Shown: positions 6,447 through 14,139 of the stretch, piece after piece
Layout of the letters: every line of letters begins with the position of its first letter
Numbering within the stretch: position 1 is the stretch's first letter
Source: a virus
Strand: one strand, 5' to 3'
IMG/VR virus record: IMGVR_UViG_3300010354_000688
Location: 1 to 23,181 of that record
DNA: 23,181 nucleotides
Notes under the pieces: generated by a model
What the model was told of the DNA's origin: nothing
The model's database searches: none
What the model saw: the letters and a program-made list of their open reading frames with translations, nothing else
Program-made: the position numbers and the translations under genes

Positions 6447-6830
6447 ATGAGTTCGTTTTCCGACTTTCAAAAAAACTACCCTTTCATTAGCTGTATTAAA
6501 AGTAATGACATTGAATACGTCGGTATCATTATAAACTTTGATAACAATATTGCTAGTATATATGATATTGAATCAATCAAAGACCTATCCGATCGTAAAG
6601 TTTTTTTAGAGCTAGGAGAAGTATGGTGGTGGGAAAGTAATCGTAAAATACCAATCAATATTTTTTTAAAAGTAGAAATGAGCTCATACAGATACAGTAT
6701 TAAGACTTTCAACGCTAAGGATGTAGAGCTTATATTCGGACCTGTAGTAAACCTTAGCGATATAGCAGAAAAACGTGTCAAGCGTAGGTCGATTCAATTA
6801 GTAAGAACGACTAGAAAAGTCTATCCATAA
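6447..6830 (+). CDS. Conserved hypothetical protein of T4-like phages
   Basis: A 127-residue protein, one of the few on the plus strand. It has a distinctive block, FLELGEVWWWESNRKIPINI (about 51-70), and a basic C-terminus (KRVKRRSIQLVR) that could bind nucleic acid. I associate this pattern with small conserved proteins of marine T4-like phages, with no known function. It may be driven by the late box at 6402-6409; a weaker TATAGATA lies at 6437-6444. Its end overlaps the convergent DnaE-like gene by 10 bases with no terminator between. Confidence 0.8.
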   Translation: MSSFSDFQKNYPFISCIKSNDIEYVGIIINFDNNIASIYDIESIKDLSDRKVFLELGEVWWWESNRKIPINIFLKVEMSSYRYSIKTFNAKDVELIFGPVVNLSDIAEKRVKRRSIQLVRTTRKVYP

Positions 6831-7390
6831 TCATAACTTATTTGTTCGCAGATTAGATTCATCTGTACTACCACAGCGGCCGCATATGCTATGGCGTGTG
6901 ACTTTTTAAAGTAGTATTGGTCATTATCGGGTTTGGTCCAAACCTCGTTCATCACCGTAGTCCAATCTTTCCCAATCAGATAACGTTTCGCAGGGCGTAT
7001 CATAGCCAAAACTGCCGCTAGTTGGTCTATCGTCCGGGGTTTCATACTTCTTAAGATCGAACCATGTCCGTTGACGTGAAATAGCAAGTTGACGAAATCG
7101 TCCTGTTCCAGTAAATCCCATAGTGGTTCCTTATTCAGTAATTCATTGAGATGTTCTTCGCTGCGAATATCTTTATATATGCCTACGTTTAGAAAATCTA
7201 GTTTAAAGTATCCTCTTTGTTCTGCTTCTTGATAATGTATGCTGGCATTACCAGTCAAAGGGTTAATCGGAATTTCATGCGTATATACACCGGTATTATG
7301 TTTTTTATCTATGGATAAACTAGCAGGTACATGTTTTATAATGTCCAGTATTTTAGATCTATCCGCAAAGTCTATATCAATATCAGGCAT
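6821..7390 (-). CDS. Miniature DNA polymerase III alpha (DnaE)-like protein
   Basis: A 189-residue protein whose blocks follow, in order, the palm of bacterial DnaE (usually >1,100 residues). PDIDIDFADR (2-11) matches the PDxDxDF motif with two catalytic Asp; KKHNTGVY (29-36) matches the K-HAxGVV block; GYFKLDFLNVGIY (60-72) matches the KxDFLGL block with the third catalytic Asp (D65). LFHVNGHGSILRSMKP and IDQLAAVLAMIRPA (103-134) match VFQLES.GM..L....P and the L.A+.RPGP block; FKKSHAIAYA (161-170) matches FNKSHA.AYA. The PHP, fingers, clamp-binding and OB parts are absent. It is the last gene of an overlapping chain (8-base overlap with the upstream oxygenase). Activity is unknown; it could be a regulator or decoy of a polymerase. 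Confidence 0.8.
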   Translation of the reverse strand: MPDIDIDFADRSKILDIIKHVPASLSIDKKHNTGVYTHEIPINPLTGNASIHYQEAEQRGYFKLDFLNVGIYKDIRSEEHLNELLNKEPLWDLLEQDDFVNLLFHVNGHGSILRSMKPRTIDQLAAVLAMIRPAKRYLIGKDWTTVMNEVWTKPDNDQYYFKKSHAIAYAAAVVVQMNLICEQISYDYG

Positions 7391-7940
7391 AGTTTACCTG
7401 GAATTCTAAGTTAAGTGTTTGTCTCAGACCTGGACCTTGAGGATAGGTACCATGATATAAATGATTAGGGAACATTATAAGGTCTCCTTCTTTGGTTACA
7501 TATTCAGTAGCACGATTACCTGCGAAGATAAAAAATTTACCTGGCTTATGTTCTGTGTTATAACTTTCAGTCAAATATAATACCGCAGCAATGTATCCTA
7601 CAATTTCTTTATTATGTCTATGTACAGTGTGAAATCCATCTTCCCCTCCATACACAGTCCATCCATTATCAGGTTTGATATATATATTTTTTGAAAAAAT
7701 CTTAGATGAATTTAACAAATCTTGACACAGCATACCTAGTGTATAGAAATTATTTAGATGCTCTTTCAATCCGAACTGATAAGATTGTGAGCCTTTGGTC
7801 GAATGTTTATCTTTACAATCTTGTAAATTATTGGATGCTATGATTTCGCTTATTTTAGATCGTAACTGAAATAGATTAATTTTATCTTTTATGTTGTTTT
7901 TTATAATCCAATCATTCTCGAAACCGTGTGGTATATTCAT
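7383..7940 (-). CDS. Fe(II)/2-oxoglutarate dioxygenase-like protein
   Basis: A 185-residue protein with the double-stranded beta-helix signature of Fe/2OG oxygenases. The first metal motif is H107-x-H109 in HTVHRHN (in place of the usual HxD/E), followed by an aliphatic strand GYIAAVLYLTE, GKFFIF, a GDLIMFPNHLYHGTYP block with the distal His (H163), and R173 in GLRQTLNLEF, where the 2OG-binding Arg is expected. It would hydroxylate a protein, nucleotide or small molecule; the substrate is unknown. The start ATG overlaps the preceding stop (TAATG), with AGG 6 bases upstream. A second, differently built oxygenase-like gene is directly upstream. Confidence 0.8.
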   Translation of the reverse strand: MNIPHGFENDWIIKNNIKDKINLFQLRSKISEIIASNNLQDCKDKHSTKGSQSYQFGLKEHLNNFYTLGMLCQDLLNSSKIFSKNIYIKPDNGWTVYGGEDGFHTVHRHNKEIVGYIAAVLYLTESYNTEHKPGKFFIFAGNRATEYVTKEGDLIMFPNHLYHGTYPQGPGLRQTLNLEFQVNYA

Positions 7941-8572
7941 TATTTGCCTAGGTAAAACATTTGATTAACACGTTCTTCTCGAATCCATCTTTGATCTGGT
8001 GCCCAACAATGCATAACTTCTATAGATTTATAAAAGATACATCTATTATATTTTGCTTCTATTATAATATGATCGAAGCTATCTTTGTCAACCCATCCTT
8101 CATTTCTTTGCTTTTCATCATCCCAGAACCAATTTTCTATTTCAATTCCTGGTTTGGGTTCAACAAGAACTGTACCCGGGTATTCTCCCTTATTTAAAAA
8201 TACAGTGGCGGCTAACCATCTATCTTTGTGAATCTCGTCGAATTTTGTTTGATAGGGCGTATCTTTAATTTGCTTAATAACATTAGTGATTAATAGTTCG
8301 TGTAATCTTGTTTCAGGATATGTTATATTAAATTGATTACACAAAAAATCATAGGCGTGTTTAATACGTGGTGTAATTATCTCATGTCTATTATGAAAGG
8401 CTAAATCTTTAACAGATCTATAAGCATCCCAATATCCATCTTTCCATCTGATAAAGTCTAGCACATAGGTAGGATCTAGGTAAAAATCATCGGCGTACCA
8501 ATATTCAAATTTCCCTTCTTTTACATGATGAAATATTAAATTTTCATTTAGTTTAAAATCAGGGTGTCTCAT
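7940..8572 (-). CDS. Second oxygenase-like protein (DUF6445/2OG-like)
   Basis: A 210-residue protein with an H115-x-D117 pair in EIHKDRW, a WLAATVFLN strand, a GTVLVEP strand, then YNRCIFYKS and distal H188 (VMHCW), with Arg residues after it (R195, R198). This is the order of metal and cosubstrate ligands in Fe/2OG-dependent prolyl-hydroxylase-like folds, in the diverged style of DUF6445 proteins. I place it there by pattern only. It is translationally coupled on both sides: its ATG overlaps the upstream TGA by 4 bases with a GGGGG Shine-Dalgarno, and its stop overlaps the next ATG by 1 base. Confidence 0.6.
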   Translation of the reverse strand: MRHPDFKLNENLIFHHVKEGKFEYWYADDFYLDPTYVLDFIRWKDGYWDAYRSVKDLAFHNRHEIITPRIKHAYDFLCNQFNITYPETRLHELLITNVIKQIKDTPYQTKFDEIHKDRWLAATVFLNKGEYPGTVLVEPKPGIEIENWFWDDEKQRNEGWVDKDSFDHIIIEAKYNRCIFYKSIEVMHCWAPDQRWIREERVNQMFYLGK

Positions 8573-8952
8573 AGTTCCCCCGCCTCTGCCATTTTTAACA
8601 TTAGGCTATACTGTTCGTAGGCTTTTTTCACAGCTGGATATTTTTCTTTCAAATGTTTCTCACGTTCTTTCTGTTCCATGATCCAATTGAACATATCATA
8701 GTGTCCACGTTGACGCATATGGTTGAACACTTCACTTTCGAACTCGGCTATCTTTGTAAGTTCACTTAATTTAATCTCTACTGTGTAAACGGGTTCTACA
8801 TCGTATTCTATATATTCTGGCAGTAGTTCATTATAATCTTTGGGATTAGTAAAATATTTTAATGATAACGGTCTATAACGCTGACTACGTTTGTTTTTGT
8901 CTAGTATTCGTATGTCATGTTTTTCAACGAAACTTTTTGTTTGTTCATTCAT
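8569..8952 (-). CDS. Conserved hypothetical protein, charged and helical
   Basis: A 127-residue, strongly charged protein that looks largely helical in the second half (FESEVFNHMRQRGHYDMFNW, then KEREKHLKEKYPAVKKAYEQ). I recognise no domain. The ATG is 10 bases from a perfect AAGGAGGT Shine-Dalgarno carried in the end of the upstream gene, and the two genes overlap by 4 bases. The arrangement indicates stoichiometric, coupled expression with the zinc-finger protein gene before it. Confidence 0.8.
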   Translation of the reverse strand: MNEQTKSFVEKHDIRILDKNKRSQRYRPLSLKYFTNPKDYNELLPEYIEYDVEPVYTVEIKLSELTKIAEFESEVFNHMRQRGHYDMFNWIMEQKEREKHLKEKYPAVKKAYEQYSLMLKMAEAGEL

Positions 8953-9644
8953 TCTATGCCCACCTCCTTACAGATTTCTTTGACCAAGGCTACATCTGCT
9001 GGCGAATCTTTAAACTTACGTTGCCAAAATGCAAGATCAAACGCAGGTGAAATCATCTCTAATTGTTCGTCATTCATATTTGATACCATTTTGTAACCCG
9101 ATACGGTATTTAAAATAATCCATGGACTAACCTGTCCATTTTTTATATCATACACCGCCCGGTTTAGGCTAACATAATTAAAGTAATGATTAAACAAGGC
9201 CTTGTGTTCATCGGCCCATTCCATCATGGTAGTCATTGAGCGTTGTAAAGCAGATTCCACTGGTTCAGTTTTTATAGTATCATATAGGTATTTTTCGTAC
9301 AGCTCATCTCTACACCAATGATCTAATTTAACTCCGCTCTTTATTACATAATCTACAAATTTATCTGGGTAAAGTGGGTTTACATTGTTGATAAAACTAC
9401 CAAACTTTACAAAGGCATTGTAATAAGAACTATCGGCAAACTCATCATAGGTTTTAGCCTTTTTATTTCTTTGTGTCAGTTGCCAAAACCTATTAAACGC
9501 CATAAATCCTGCTTGTACACGTTTTTCAGTTTCTTGTAGAGCGCGACGTTTTCGCTCGCACATATGAGCTATTAGAGTTTTGTCTTTCATAAAACTCTTG
9601 CCACAGTGAACACAGTTGAAGGGTTGATTAACCAAGGAAATCAT
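8949..9644 (-). CDS. Zinc-finger protein conserved in marine T4-like phages
   Basis: A 231-residue protein with an N-terminal C2HC-like finger: C11-x2-C14-x12-H27-x-C29, followed by a basic ERKRR patch. The rest (about 35-231) is helical with conserved-looking aromatic segments (SSYYNAFVKFGSFINNVNPL, KLDHWCRDELYEKYLYD). I associate this architecture with a hypothetical protein of marine T4-like phages; function unknown, DNA or RNA binding plausible from the finger. It overlaps the fucosyltransferase-like gene by 17 bases, and its end supplies the Shine-Dalgarno for the following gene. Confidence 0.8.
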   Translation of the reverse strand: MISLVNQPFNCVHCGKSFMKDKTLIAHMCERKRRALQETEKRVQAGFMAFNRFWQLTQRNKKAKTYDEFADSSYYNAFVKFGSFINNVNPLYPDKFVDYVIKSGVKLDHWCRDELYEKYLYDTIKTEPVESALQRSMTTMMEWADEHKALFNHYFNYVSLNRAVYDIKNGQVSPWIILNTVSGYKMVSNMNDEQLEMISPAFDLAFWQRKFKDSPADVALVKEICKEVGIE

Positions 9645-10479
9645 CTACTAAAACATCATGTATAAGATAGTTATATTCTGTAATTTCTTTACTACAATCT
9701 TCTGCTGTAAAATACATACCATCTCTATCAATATAATTAAACATACTGGTTATACTATCGCAGGGCAACCACCATCCATTACTGGTATTATGTCTCATCC
9801 AAAATTTCGGTGCGATAATGTAAGGATCATTTTGATTAAGCCATGCTCCCCACCAGCTAAAGGTACTATTAGATAAAATAAGATTTTTAGCCTTTGTCAG
9901 GACGAAGAAATCGTTATCTATTCCAATGTGATAGCATTGAAACAGTGAACCTAAAACTTTTTTAGCAGTTGGTTCATCGTCAGTAATTACAATAAACTTC
10001 ATATCTTTATTTTTCTGTTGCATGTAATAGCAAGCATTGTTATAATAGTACTTGTTCAAATATAAATCAGGAAACTGTTGATAATCGCCACCTCTAAAAT
10101 TTATTACACACGTATTTTCATCTAGAGATAAAATTTTCTCTAATTTAGTAAAAGGATCTTTAATAGTGAACCATTCTAGAATATTTTTTCTATTATCTAT
10201 TATAAATTTTTCTGATTGAAACCATCCTTGTAGTTTGGTATAATCCTGGATATTAAAAATATCAGCATCATAAACTTGTTGAAAGTTCCACGGGTTATAG
10301 ATAGGATAAACATCGGTAGTTAAGTCATTCTCTACTCCAAGGTCGCAGTTAAATAAATCCTGCCCTGCCCATGTTCGTGGAATATGAAACTGATAACCTA
10401 ATTTTTCAGCAACTGTCCTACACACAGCATATTGCCATAGTTGGTTGCCCAATCTACCTTTAAGATCCACACTAATCAT
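9628..10479 (-). CDS. GT11-family alpha-1,2-fucosyltransferase-like protein
   Basis: With the start at ATG 10479 the protein has 283 residues and begins MISVDLKGRLGNQLWQYA, the typical start of GT11 enzymes (M-x-x-x-x-L-x-G-G-L-G-N-Q-x-F-Q-Y-A). Motif I reads NFRGGDY (127-133, usually HxRRGDY), motif II is FIVITDD (162-168) and motif III is LSNSTFSWWGAWL (202-214). GT11 enzymes move a sugar, typically fucose from GDP-fucose, to a glycan. ATG 10479 overlaps the previous stop; a longer frame from 10518 would add 13 residues not typical of the family. In a phage it may alter host surface glycans, virion proteins or DNA; no substrate evidence exists here. Confidence 0.8.
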   Translation of the reverse strand: MISVDLKGRLGNQLWQYAVCRTVAEKLGYQFHIPRTWAGQDLFNCDLGVENDLTTDVYPIYNPWNFQQVYDADIFNIQDYTKLQGWFQSEKFIIDNRKNILEWFTIKDPFTKLEKILSLDENTCVINFRGGDYQQFPDLYLNKYYYNNACYYMQQKNKDMKFIVITDDEPTAKKVLGSLFQCYHIGIDNDFFVLTKAKNLILSNSTFSWWGAWLNQNDPYIIAPKFWMRHNTSNGWWLPCDSITSMFNYIDRDGMYFTAEDCSKEITEYNYLIHDVLVDDFLG

Positions 10480-10936
10480 AGTCTTTACGTTGTTTCTTAT
10501 CAAATCCCATTTTATCAAATAATTCTTCGCAGTCCTTTTTATCCATCATAGAAGCTAATAATTTTATTTCACTGATTTTCATTGTAGGATTCAGTTCTGC
10601 CAGAAGTTTTTCGATTTTGTTAACTTTTTGTTTTTTACCGGCCGCTAAGTAAGGATGATAACATTCCATGCCTGCTCCTACACAGGCAAATAGTTGCCAT
10701 AATAATTCTTTATGATTTTTACTTAAATTCCAATGGTTAATGTTGACATAATCATTGGTCATTTCTACGAACCATTCTTGAATATCTCTATCTTGACCTT
10801 GGACATTACTAACATAACGCATTAATACATATGGGCTAAAGGCTTTCTTTTCTTCATCTGTGAGATTGGCATAGAAATCATAATTTTTTTGATCTACTGC
10901 CTTCAATTCCCTTTTGATATCTAATTTAGCTGCCAT
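10472..10936 (-). CDS. Conserved hypothetical, possible clamp-loader small subunit (gp62-like)
   Basis: A 154-residue protein with helical character. The segment KKAFSPYVLMRYVSN followed by helices with NINHWNLSKNHKELLWQLFA vaguely recalls the pattern of T4 gp62-type clamp-loader subunits (K-x-Y-S-x-F-x-V-x-x-x-L-S). The match is weak and the length is near the marine variants only. It overlaps the upstream gene by 11 bases. The position among replication-associated genes fits, but I would not assert it. An unrelated T4-like hypothetical is equally possible. Confidence 0.6.
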   Translation of the reverse strand: MAAKLDIKRELKAVDQKNYDFYANLTDEEKKAFSPYVLMRYVSNVQGQDRDIQEWFVEMTNDYVNINHWNLSKNHKELLWQLFACVGAGMECYHPYLAAGKKQKVNKIEKLLAELNPTMKISEIKLLASMMDKKDCEELFDKMGFDKKQRKDYD

Positions 10937-11183
10937 CTTTTTTGCCTATATGATATAGTAGTATACACTGTTCAAGAGCAGTTTTCAATGCAGGATTATG
11001 TTCAGCCGCTTGCCTAATCTCATGCCATAATTGCGTGTCTTTAAGGTCTTGTTGCATCTTGACCTTATTGGAGCTAATAGAAATTAAATGTCGTTTACCA
11101 GATCCTTGCTCTCTAGCATAAATGGTGTCGCCGCCGTCTGGAGATTCGTAAATTAATTCAGCATTTGGAGTAAATCGTCCCAT
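10926..11183 (-). CDS. Conserved hypothetical small protein
   Basis: An 85-residue protein starting MGRFTPNAELIYESPDGGD with a beta-rich first half (TIYAREQGSGKRHLIS) and a helical second half (LWHEIRQAAEHNPALKTALE). No domain is recognised. A GGTGA Shine-Dalgarno lies before the ATG within the last codons of the upstream gene, from which it is separated by 3 bases, so it belongs to the same chain. Confidence 0.75.
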   Translation of the reverse strand: MGRFTPNAELIYESPDGGDTIYAREQGSGKRHLISISSNKVKMQQDLKDTQLWHEIRQAAEHNPALKTALEQCILLYHIGKKDGS

Positions 11184-11186
11184 ATT

Positions 11187-11690
11187 TCACCAACATTTTG
11201 TGTAGTCAACTATCTCACTTTGTCTGCTTATTTCTTTAACAAAGTAAGCACATAGAGGATTTTTTCCCGAAGTTAGAGGTGTACAAAGAAGCTGTCCGGA
11301 ACGCACTTTGGGAAAATACCATTTAACATCTTGATATACATCAATAATATCTATGTCATGAAACTCGGGTCTAAAACTGCTTAAAGGATTAAAACAAAAA
11401 GTTTTGAATCCTCTATCATTTAGATTGGTAAGAGGTAAAACTTCCATTTCTGGTCCTTCTGGGTCTCCTACGATTGTACACCAATCTAATGGCATGGATA
11501 CCTCGTGAGGGCCTATTTTGAGCACTACCGCCGGGCTGGTAAAACTTTCTAAAAATATAAGCGGCACAAAGAAATAATCCGGGTTTGACGGATCGCTATT
11601 ATCTAGCACAGCGAATCGCATATCATCTTCAATTTCGTCCGGTAGATCGTTCAAATAAAACGTATCATCGTTTAAAGTTAGTATTTGCAG
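11187..11690 (-). CDS. Conserved hypothetical protein with a non-ATG start
   Basis: The frame encodes an acidic, beta-rich protein of about 168 residues with no known domain (PDEIEDDMRFAVLD, FFVPLIFLESF, SMPLDWCTIVGDPEGPEM, KWYFPKVRSGQLLCTP). There is no ATG near the start. A TTG at 11654 lacks a ribosome-binding site, but the frame is open further upstream to a CTG at 11690 (or ATT at 11693), placed 7 (or 4) bases after AAGGAGAA. Starting there adds 12 residues (xQILTLNDDTFY). I use CTG 11690 for the coordinates. The gene follows the GT4 gene closely. Confidence 0.75.
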   Translation of the reverse strand: MQILTLNDDTFYLNDLPDEIEDDMRFAVLDNSDPSNPDYFFVPLIFLESFTSPAVVLKIGPHEVSMPLDWCTIVGDPEGPEMEVLPLTNLNDRGFKTFCFNPLSSFRPEFHDIDIIDVYQDVKWYFPKVRSGQLLCTPLTSGKNPLCAYFVKEISRQSEIVDYTKCW

Positions 11691-11697
11691 AATAGTT

Positions 11698-11703
11698 CTC
11701 CTT
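11698..11703 (-). promoter_or_regulatory. Shine-Dalgarno AAGGAG deciding a non-ATG start
   Basis: Minus-strand AAGGAG lies 7 bases before CTG 11690 and 4 before ATT 11693, with no ATG, GTG or TTG at a workable distance. It follows the stop of the GT4 gene (TAA at 11708-11706) almost directly. Confidence 0.6.
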
Positions 11704-11705
11704 TT

Positions 11706-12671
11706 TTATATTTTATAATATTTTTTTAGATTAATCAAGAGATTTTTCCACTCTGCTATTCGTGTTTGCCAAGAATAAACTTTGTCTACATATTGTTTTT
11801 GTAAATCTAAATGGTCAATATCTCCATTAAGATATTGCTGAATAGATTGTTCTAAAAATTGTTCATACCTTTCGACATGTAATGGCCCATTTTTTTCGAA
11901 ATGATACATGTTAGTAAGTCCTGCTCCTGTTTCATGTAGGGCAGGAACATCAGAATGTACGCAAAGTAGTTTAGCACTCATAGCTTCTAATAATGCTAAA
12001 CAACTAGTTTCGGGGTAGGTAGCAGGATAGGCGAAAATATGGCAACGTTGTAATGCCTGTCTAACTTCTTGGTTAGACCTTCTACCATGATAAATTATTT
12101 TAGGATGGTTACTGACCATCTTTAGTAATTCTTCATGTTGTTGTTTTATAGAAAGATCAAAGCTGGCGCTGAATCCTCCATATATTTCTAATTCTATATC
12201 TGGGTATTTAGAGCTTAATTTTTCAAAGGCATGATATAAAACTCGTAGTCCTCTGTTTGGACTTGAGGTATGTATTAATCTTATTGGACCTTTAGGTTTA
12301 TCATGAACCGGAATAGGCTCTAGGGCATTTTTCATAACACTCATATGAGACCAATCTTTTTCTCCAAATTCATACATATGAATATATTCGTGAAGTTGAA
12401 AATATGACACAGTAATCATATGATGTAGTTTGTGCCATGTCATAAATTTCATTTCATGAAAATAACTCTTGTCGTATTCATAAGGCCGCGGATATTCATG
12501 AGTCCATAAAACTTTAATCTTATCTTCAGGTAGTGATTTTAATAGGGTAAGATTTCTTGAAATATAGAAGTCATCTAACAGACTGGGTTCTATACGTTGT
12601 TCTAACCCTTTCATCATTAATTCTGTACCACCGGTGGCACGTTGATTAATTGTATCGTAGAGTAAAGGCAT
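11706..12671 (-). CDS. Group 1 (GT4-family) glycosyltransferase
   Basis: A 321-residue retaining glycosyltransferase with a GT-B fold. The N-terminal GGTELMM (14-20) is the acceptor-side Gly-rich turn, HTSSPNRGLRVLYHAF (134-149) is the typical 'S..+..K+l..l...f' block, and the donor-binding motif E221-x7-E229 lies in PETSCLALLEAM, followed by a DVPALHETGAG loop. It transfers a sugar from a nucleotide-sugar donor to an unknown acceptor. It follows the uvsW gene by 16 bases without a good Shine-Dalgarno. The N-terminus is short compared with cellular members, so the true start could differ slightly. Confidence 0.85.
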   Translation of the reverse strand: MPLLYDTINQRATGGTELMMKGLEQRIEPSLLDDFYISRNLTLLKSLPEDKIKVLWTHEYPRPYEYDKSYFHEMKFMTWHKLHHMITVSYFQLHEYIHMYEFGEKDWSHMSVMKNALEPIPVHDKPKGPIRLIHTSSPNRGLRVLYHAFEKLSSKYPDIELEIYGGFSASFDLSIKQQHEELLKMVSNHPKIIYHGRRSNQEVRQALQRCHIFAYPATYPETSCLALLEAMSAKLLCVHSDVPALHETGAGLTNMYHFEKNGPLHVERYEQFLEQSIQQYLNGDIDHLDLQKQYVDKVYSWQTRIAEWKNLLINLKKYYKI

Positions 12672-12687
12672 TTAAAAATGTAAATTC

Positions 12688-14139
12688 TTAGTATTTGATT
12701 TTTTGTATTTCAAATGGGTATTTTGCCTCACGATAAAACTTCTTTCTTTCGGTAAGGTGTCTCTTGGCATATTTGGTAGATGCTGTGAGGTCCCAGATTT
12801 GGACGAAGTCTTTATCTTCAGCTTTTCTAATGCCTCTCCCAATAGATTGTATAACGCGGACAAAGCTCTTTCCGGGTTCCAAAAGAACCAGATTAAAAAT
12901 CCTAGGAATATTAATACCCACAGCGGCCACACCATAAGTCGCCACAATAATCTTGTTATCCGCAATCGCCACTTCATTATATTCCTCTTTACGATCCTTT
13001 GTTTTGACTCTACCGGATATGAAAACAGAATTATCTAGTTCTGTTTGTAAAAATTCACCACTCTCTATTCTATCTACAAGTATTAAGGTATTTCCTGTTT
13101 GTGCGATCTGTGAAATTAATTGAGAGATATAGGTCATTCTATCTAAATCTGTGACCAAAAACTTTAGTTCTTCTGCATAACTACCAAACTCTCTATGTTC
13201 TGCAGTTTGGACAATATTTACATGACACTGTGCTAATACACCCTTTTCTTGAAGTTCATGAGCGGCCACACGATGTACAACTTCACCCAGGCTAGCACGT
13301 AAACTTTGGAACTCAAAATCCTCTTTTGGAACAGTTCCGGTCAGTCCCCACCTAATACAGGCATTAGATAAATTTTGTGTTAATAATTTTTTCAGCACCT
13401 CTGCCTTGGCCATATGAACTTCATCAACCATGACACATTGAACGCCATCCAAAAATTCAGCTAAACTTAATAATTCATCGTCATTTTTAGATTTTTTCTC
13501 TAAAATATTCAAACTTTGCCAAGTTGCAATAGTATGTGTTCGACCTATGTCTTTTCTGTCGCCGTAATATACACCAACATCTAATCCGCAGTTTATAAAA
13601 TCTTCTTCAGTTTGTTCTACTAGAGATTTATTTGGTACAATTGTGATAGTTCTACCATATTTTTCACAAATTTTCGCCAAAGTTGCCGTGGTTATAGTCT
13701 TACCAAAACCTGTGGCAATCTCCTGAATACACTGAGGGTTTTCTAAAAATTTATTAATTACTTCGACTTGGTCACTGCGTAATCTAATTGCTTGTCCTTC
13801 AAACCTATGCCCTTTGGGCCATGTTTTTTCACCCCAAAAATCTTCGGAAATTTTGTCAAAATTTAGGTCAAAATAAGTCCTAAGATCATGTAGTTCTATA
13901 TCATAGTTTTTTTGTTCAAGATATTCTAAAACCTGCGGCAACATACTAAGATAGGTTGTTCCGCCTAACCCAAAAAAACTTATAGTACCATCCCATCTGC
14001 CTAATTTATAGGCCGGTCTATATCGAGCAGTAGGGTCTTCGTACTTAAATTTTTTAACTAGATGTTTTCTTGTGTCAAGGTCTAGATTTTCAATCTTAAC
14101 ATTAACTTCATCTTTAATCACAATCCTACAATTCGTCAA
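12688..14139 (-). CDS. uvsW: UvsW-type DNA/RNA helicase (SF2)
   Basis: A 483-residue superfamily 2 helicase. The N-terminal ~110 residues (YKLGRWDGTISFF, 45-57) match the small UvsW DNA-binding domain. Motif I is EIATGFGKT (140-148), motif II the DEVH box (239-242), and GRGIRKAE in the C-terminal RecA-like domain is motif VI. UvsW unwinds R-loops and branched intermediates, helping replication switch to recombination-dependent initiation. The start is TTG at 14139, with AAGGAA 7 bases upstream inside the preceding gene; it overlaps that gene by 14 bases. T4 UvsW is about 500 residues. Confidence 0.92.
   Translation of the reverse strand: MTNCRIVIKDEVNVKIENLDLDTRKHLVKKFKYEDPTARYRPAYKLGRWDGTISFFGLGGTTYLSMLPQVLEYLEQKNYDIELHDLRTYFDLNFDKISEDFWGEKTWPKGHRFEGQAIRLRSDQVEVINKFLENPQCIQEIATGFGKTITTATLAKICEKYGRTITIVPNKSLVEQTEEDFINCGLDVGVYYGDRKDIGRTHTIATWQSLNILEKKSKNDDELLSLAEFLDGVQCVMVDEVHMAKAEVLKKLLTQNLSNACIRWGLTGTVPKEDFEFQSLRASLGEVVHRVAAHELQEKGVLAQCHVNIVQTAEHREFGSYAEELKFLVTDLDRMTYISQLISQIAQTGNTLILVDRIESGEFLQTELDNSVFISGRVKTKDRKEEYNEVAIADNKIIVATYGVAAVGINIPRIFNLVLLEPGKSFVRVIQSIGRGIRKAEDKDFVQIWDLTASTKYAKRHLTERKKFYREAKYPFEIQKIKY

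Noticed and set aside
9628-10518. Longer fucosyltransferase start at 10518
   Set aside because: The extra 13 residues do not match the family's N-terminus, which begins at the ATG 10479.
10472-10936. Firm gp62 clamp-loader assignment
   Set aside because: Only a weak motif resemblance is visible; I kept it as a hypothetical with a suggestion.
12672-12977. Reverse-strand frame with a hydrophobic Trp/Leu-rich N-terminus, like a small membrane protein
   Set aside because: It lies entirely within uvsW in another frame, and no ribosome-binding site or homology supports it.
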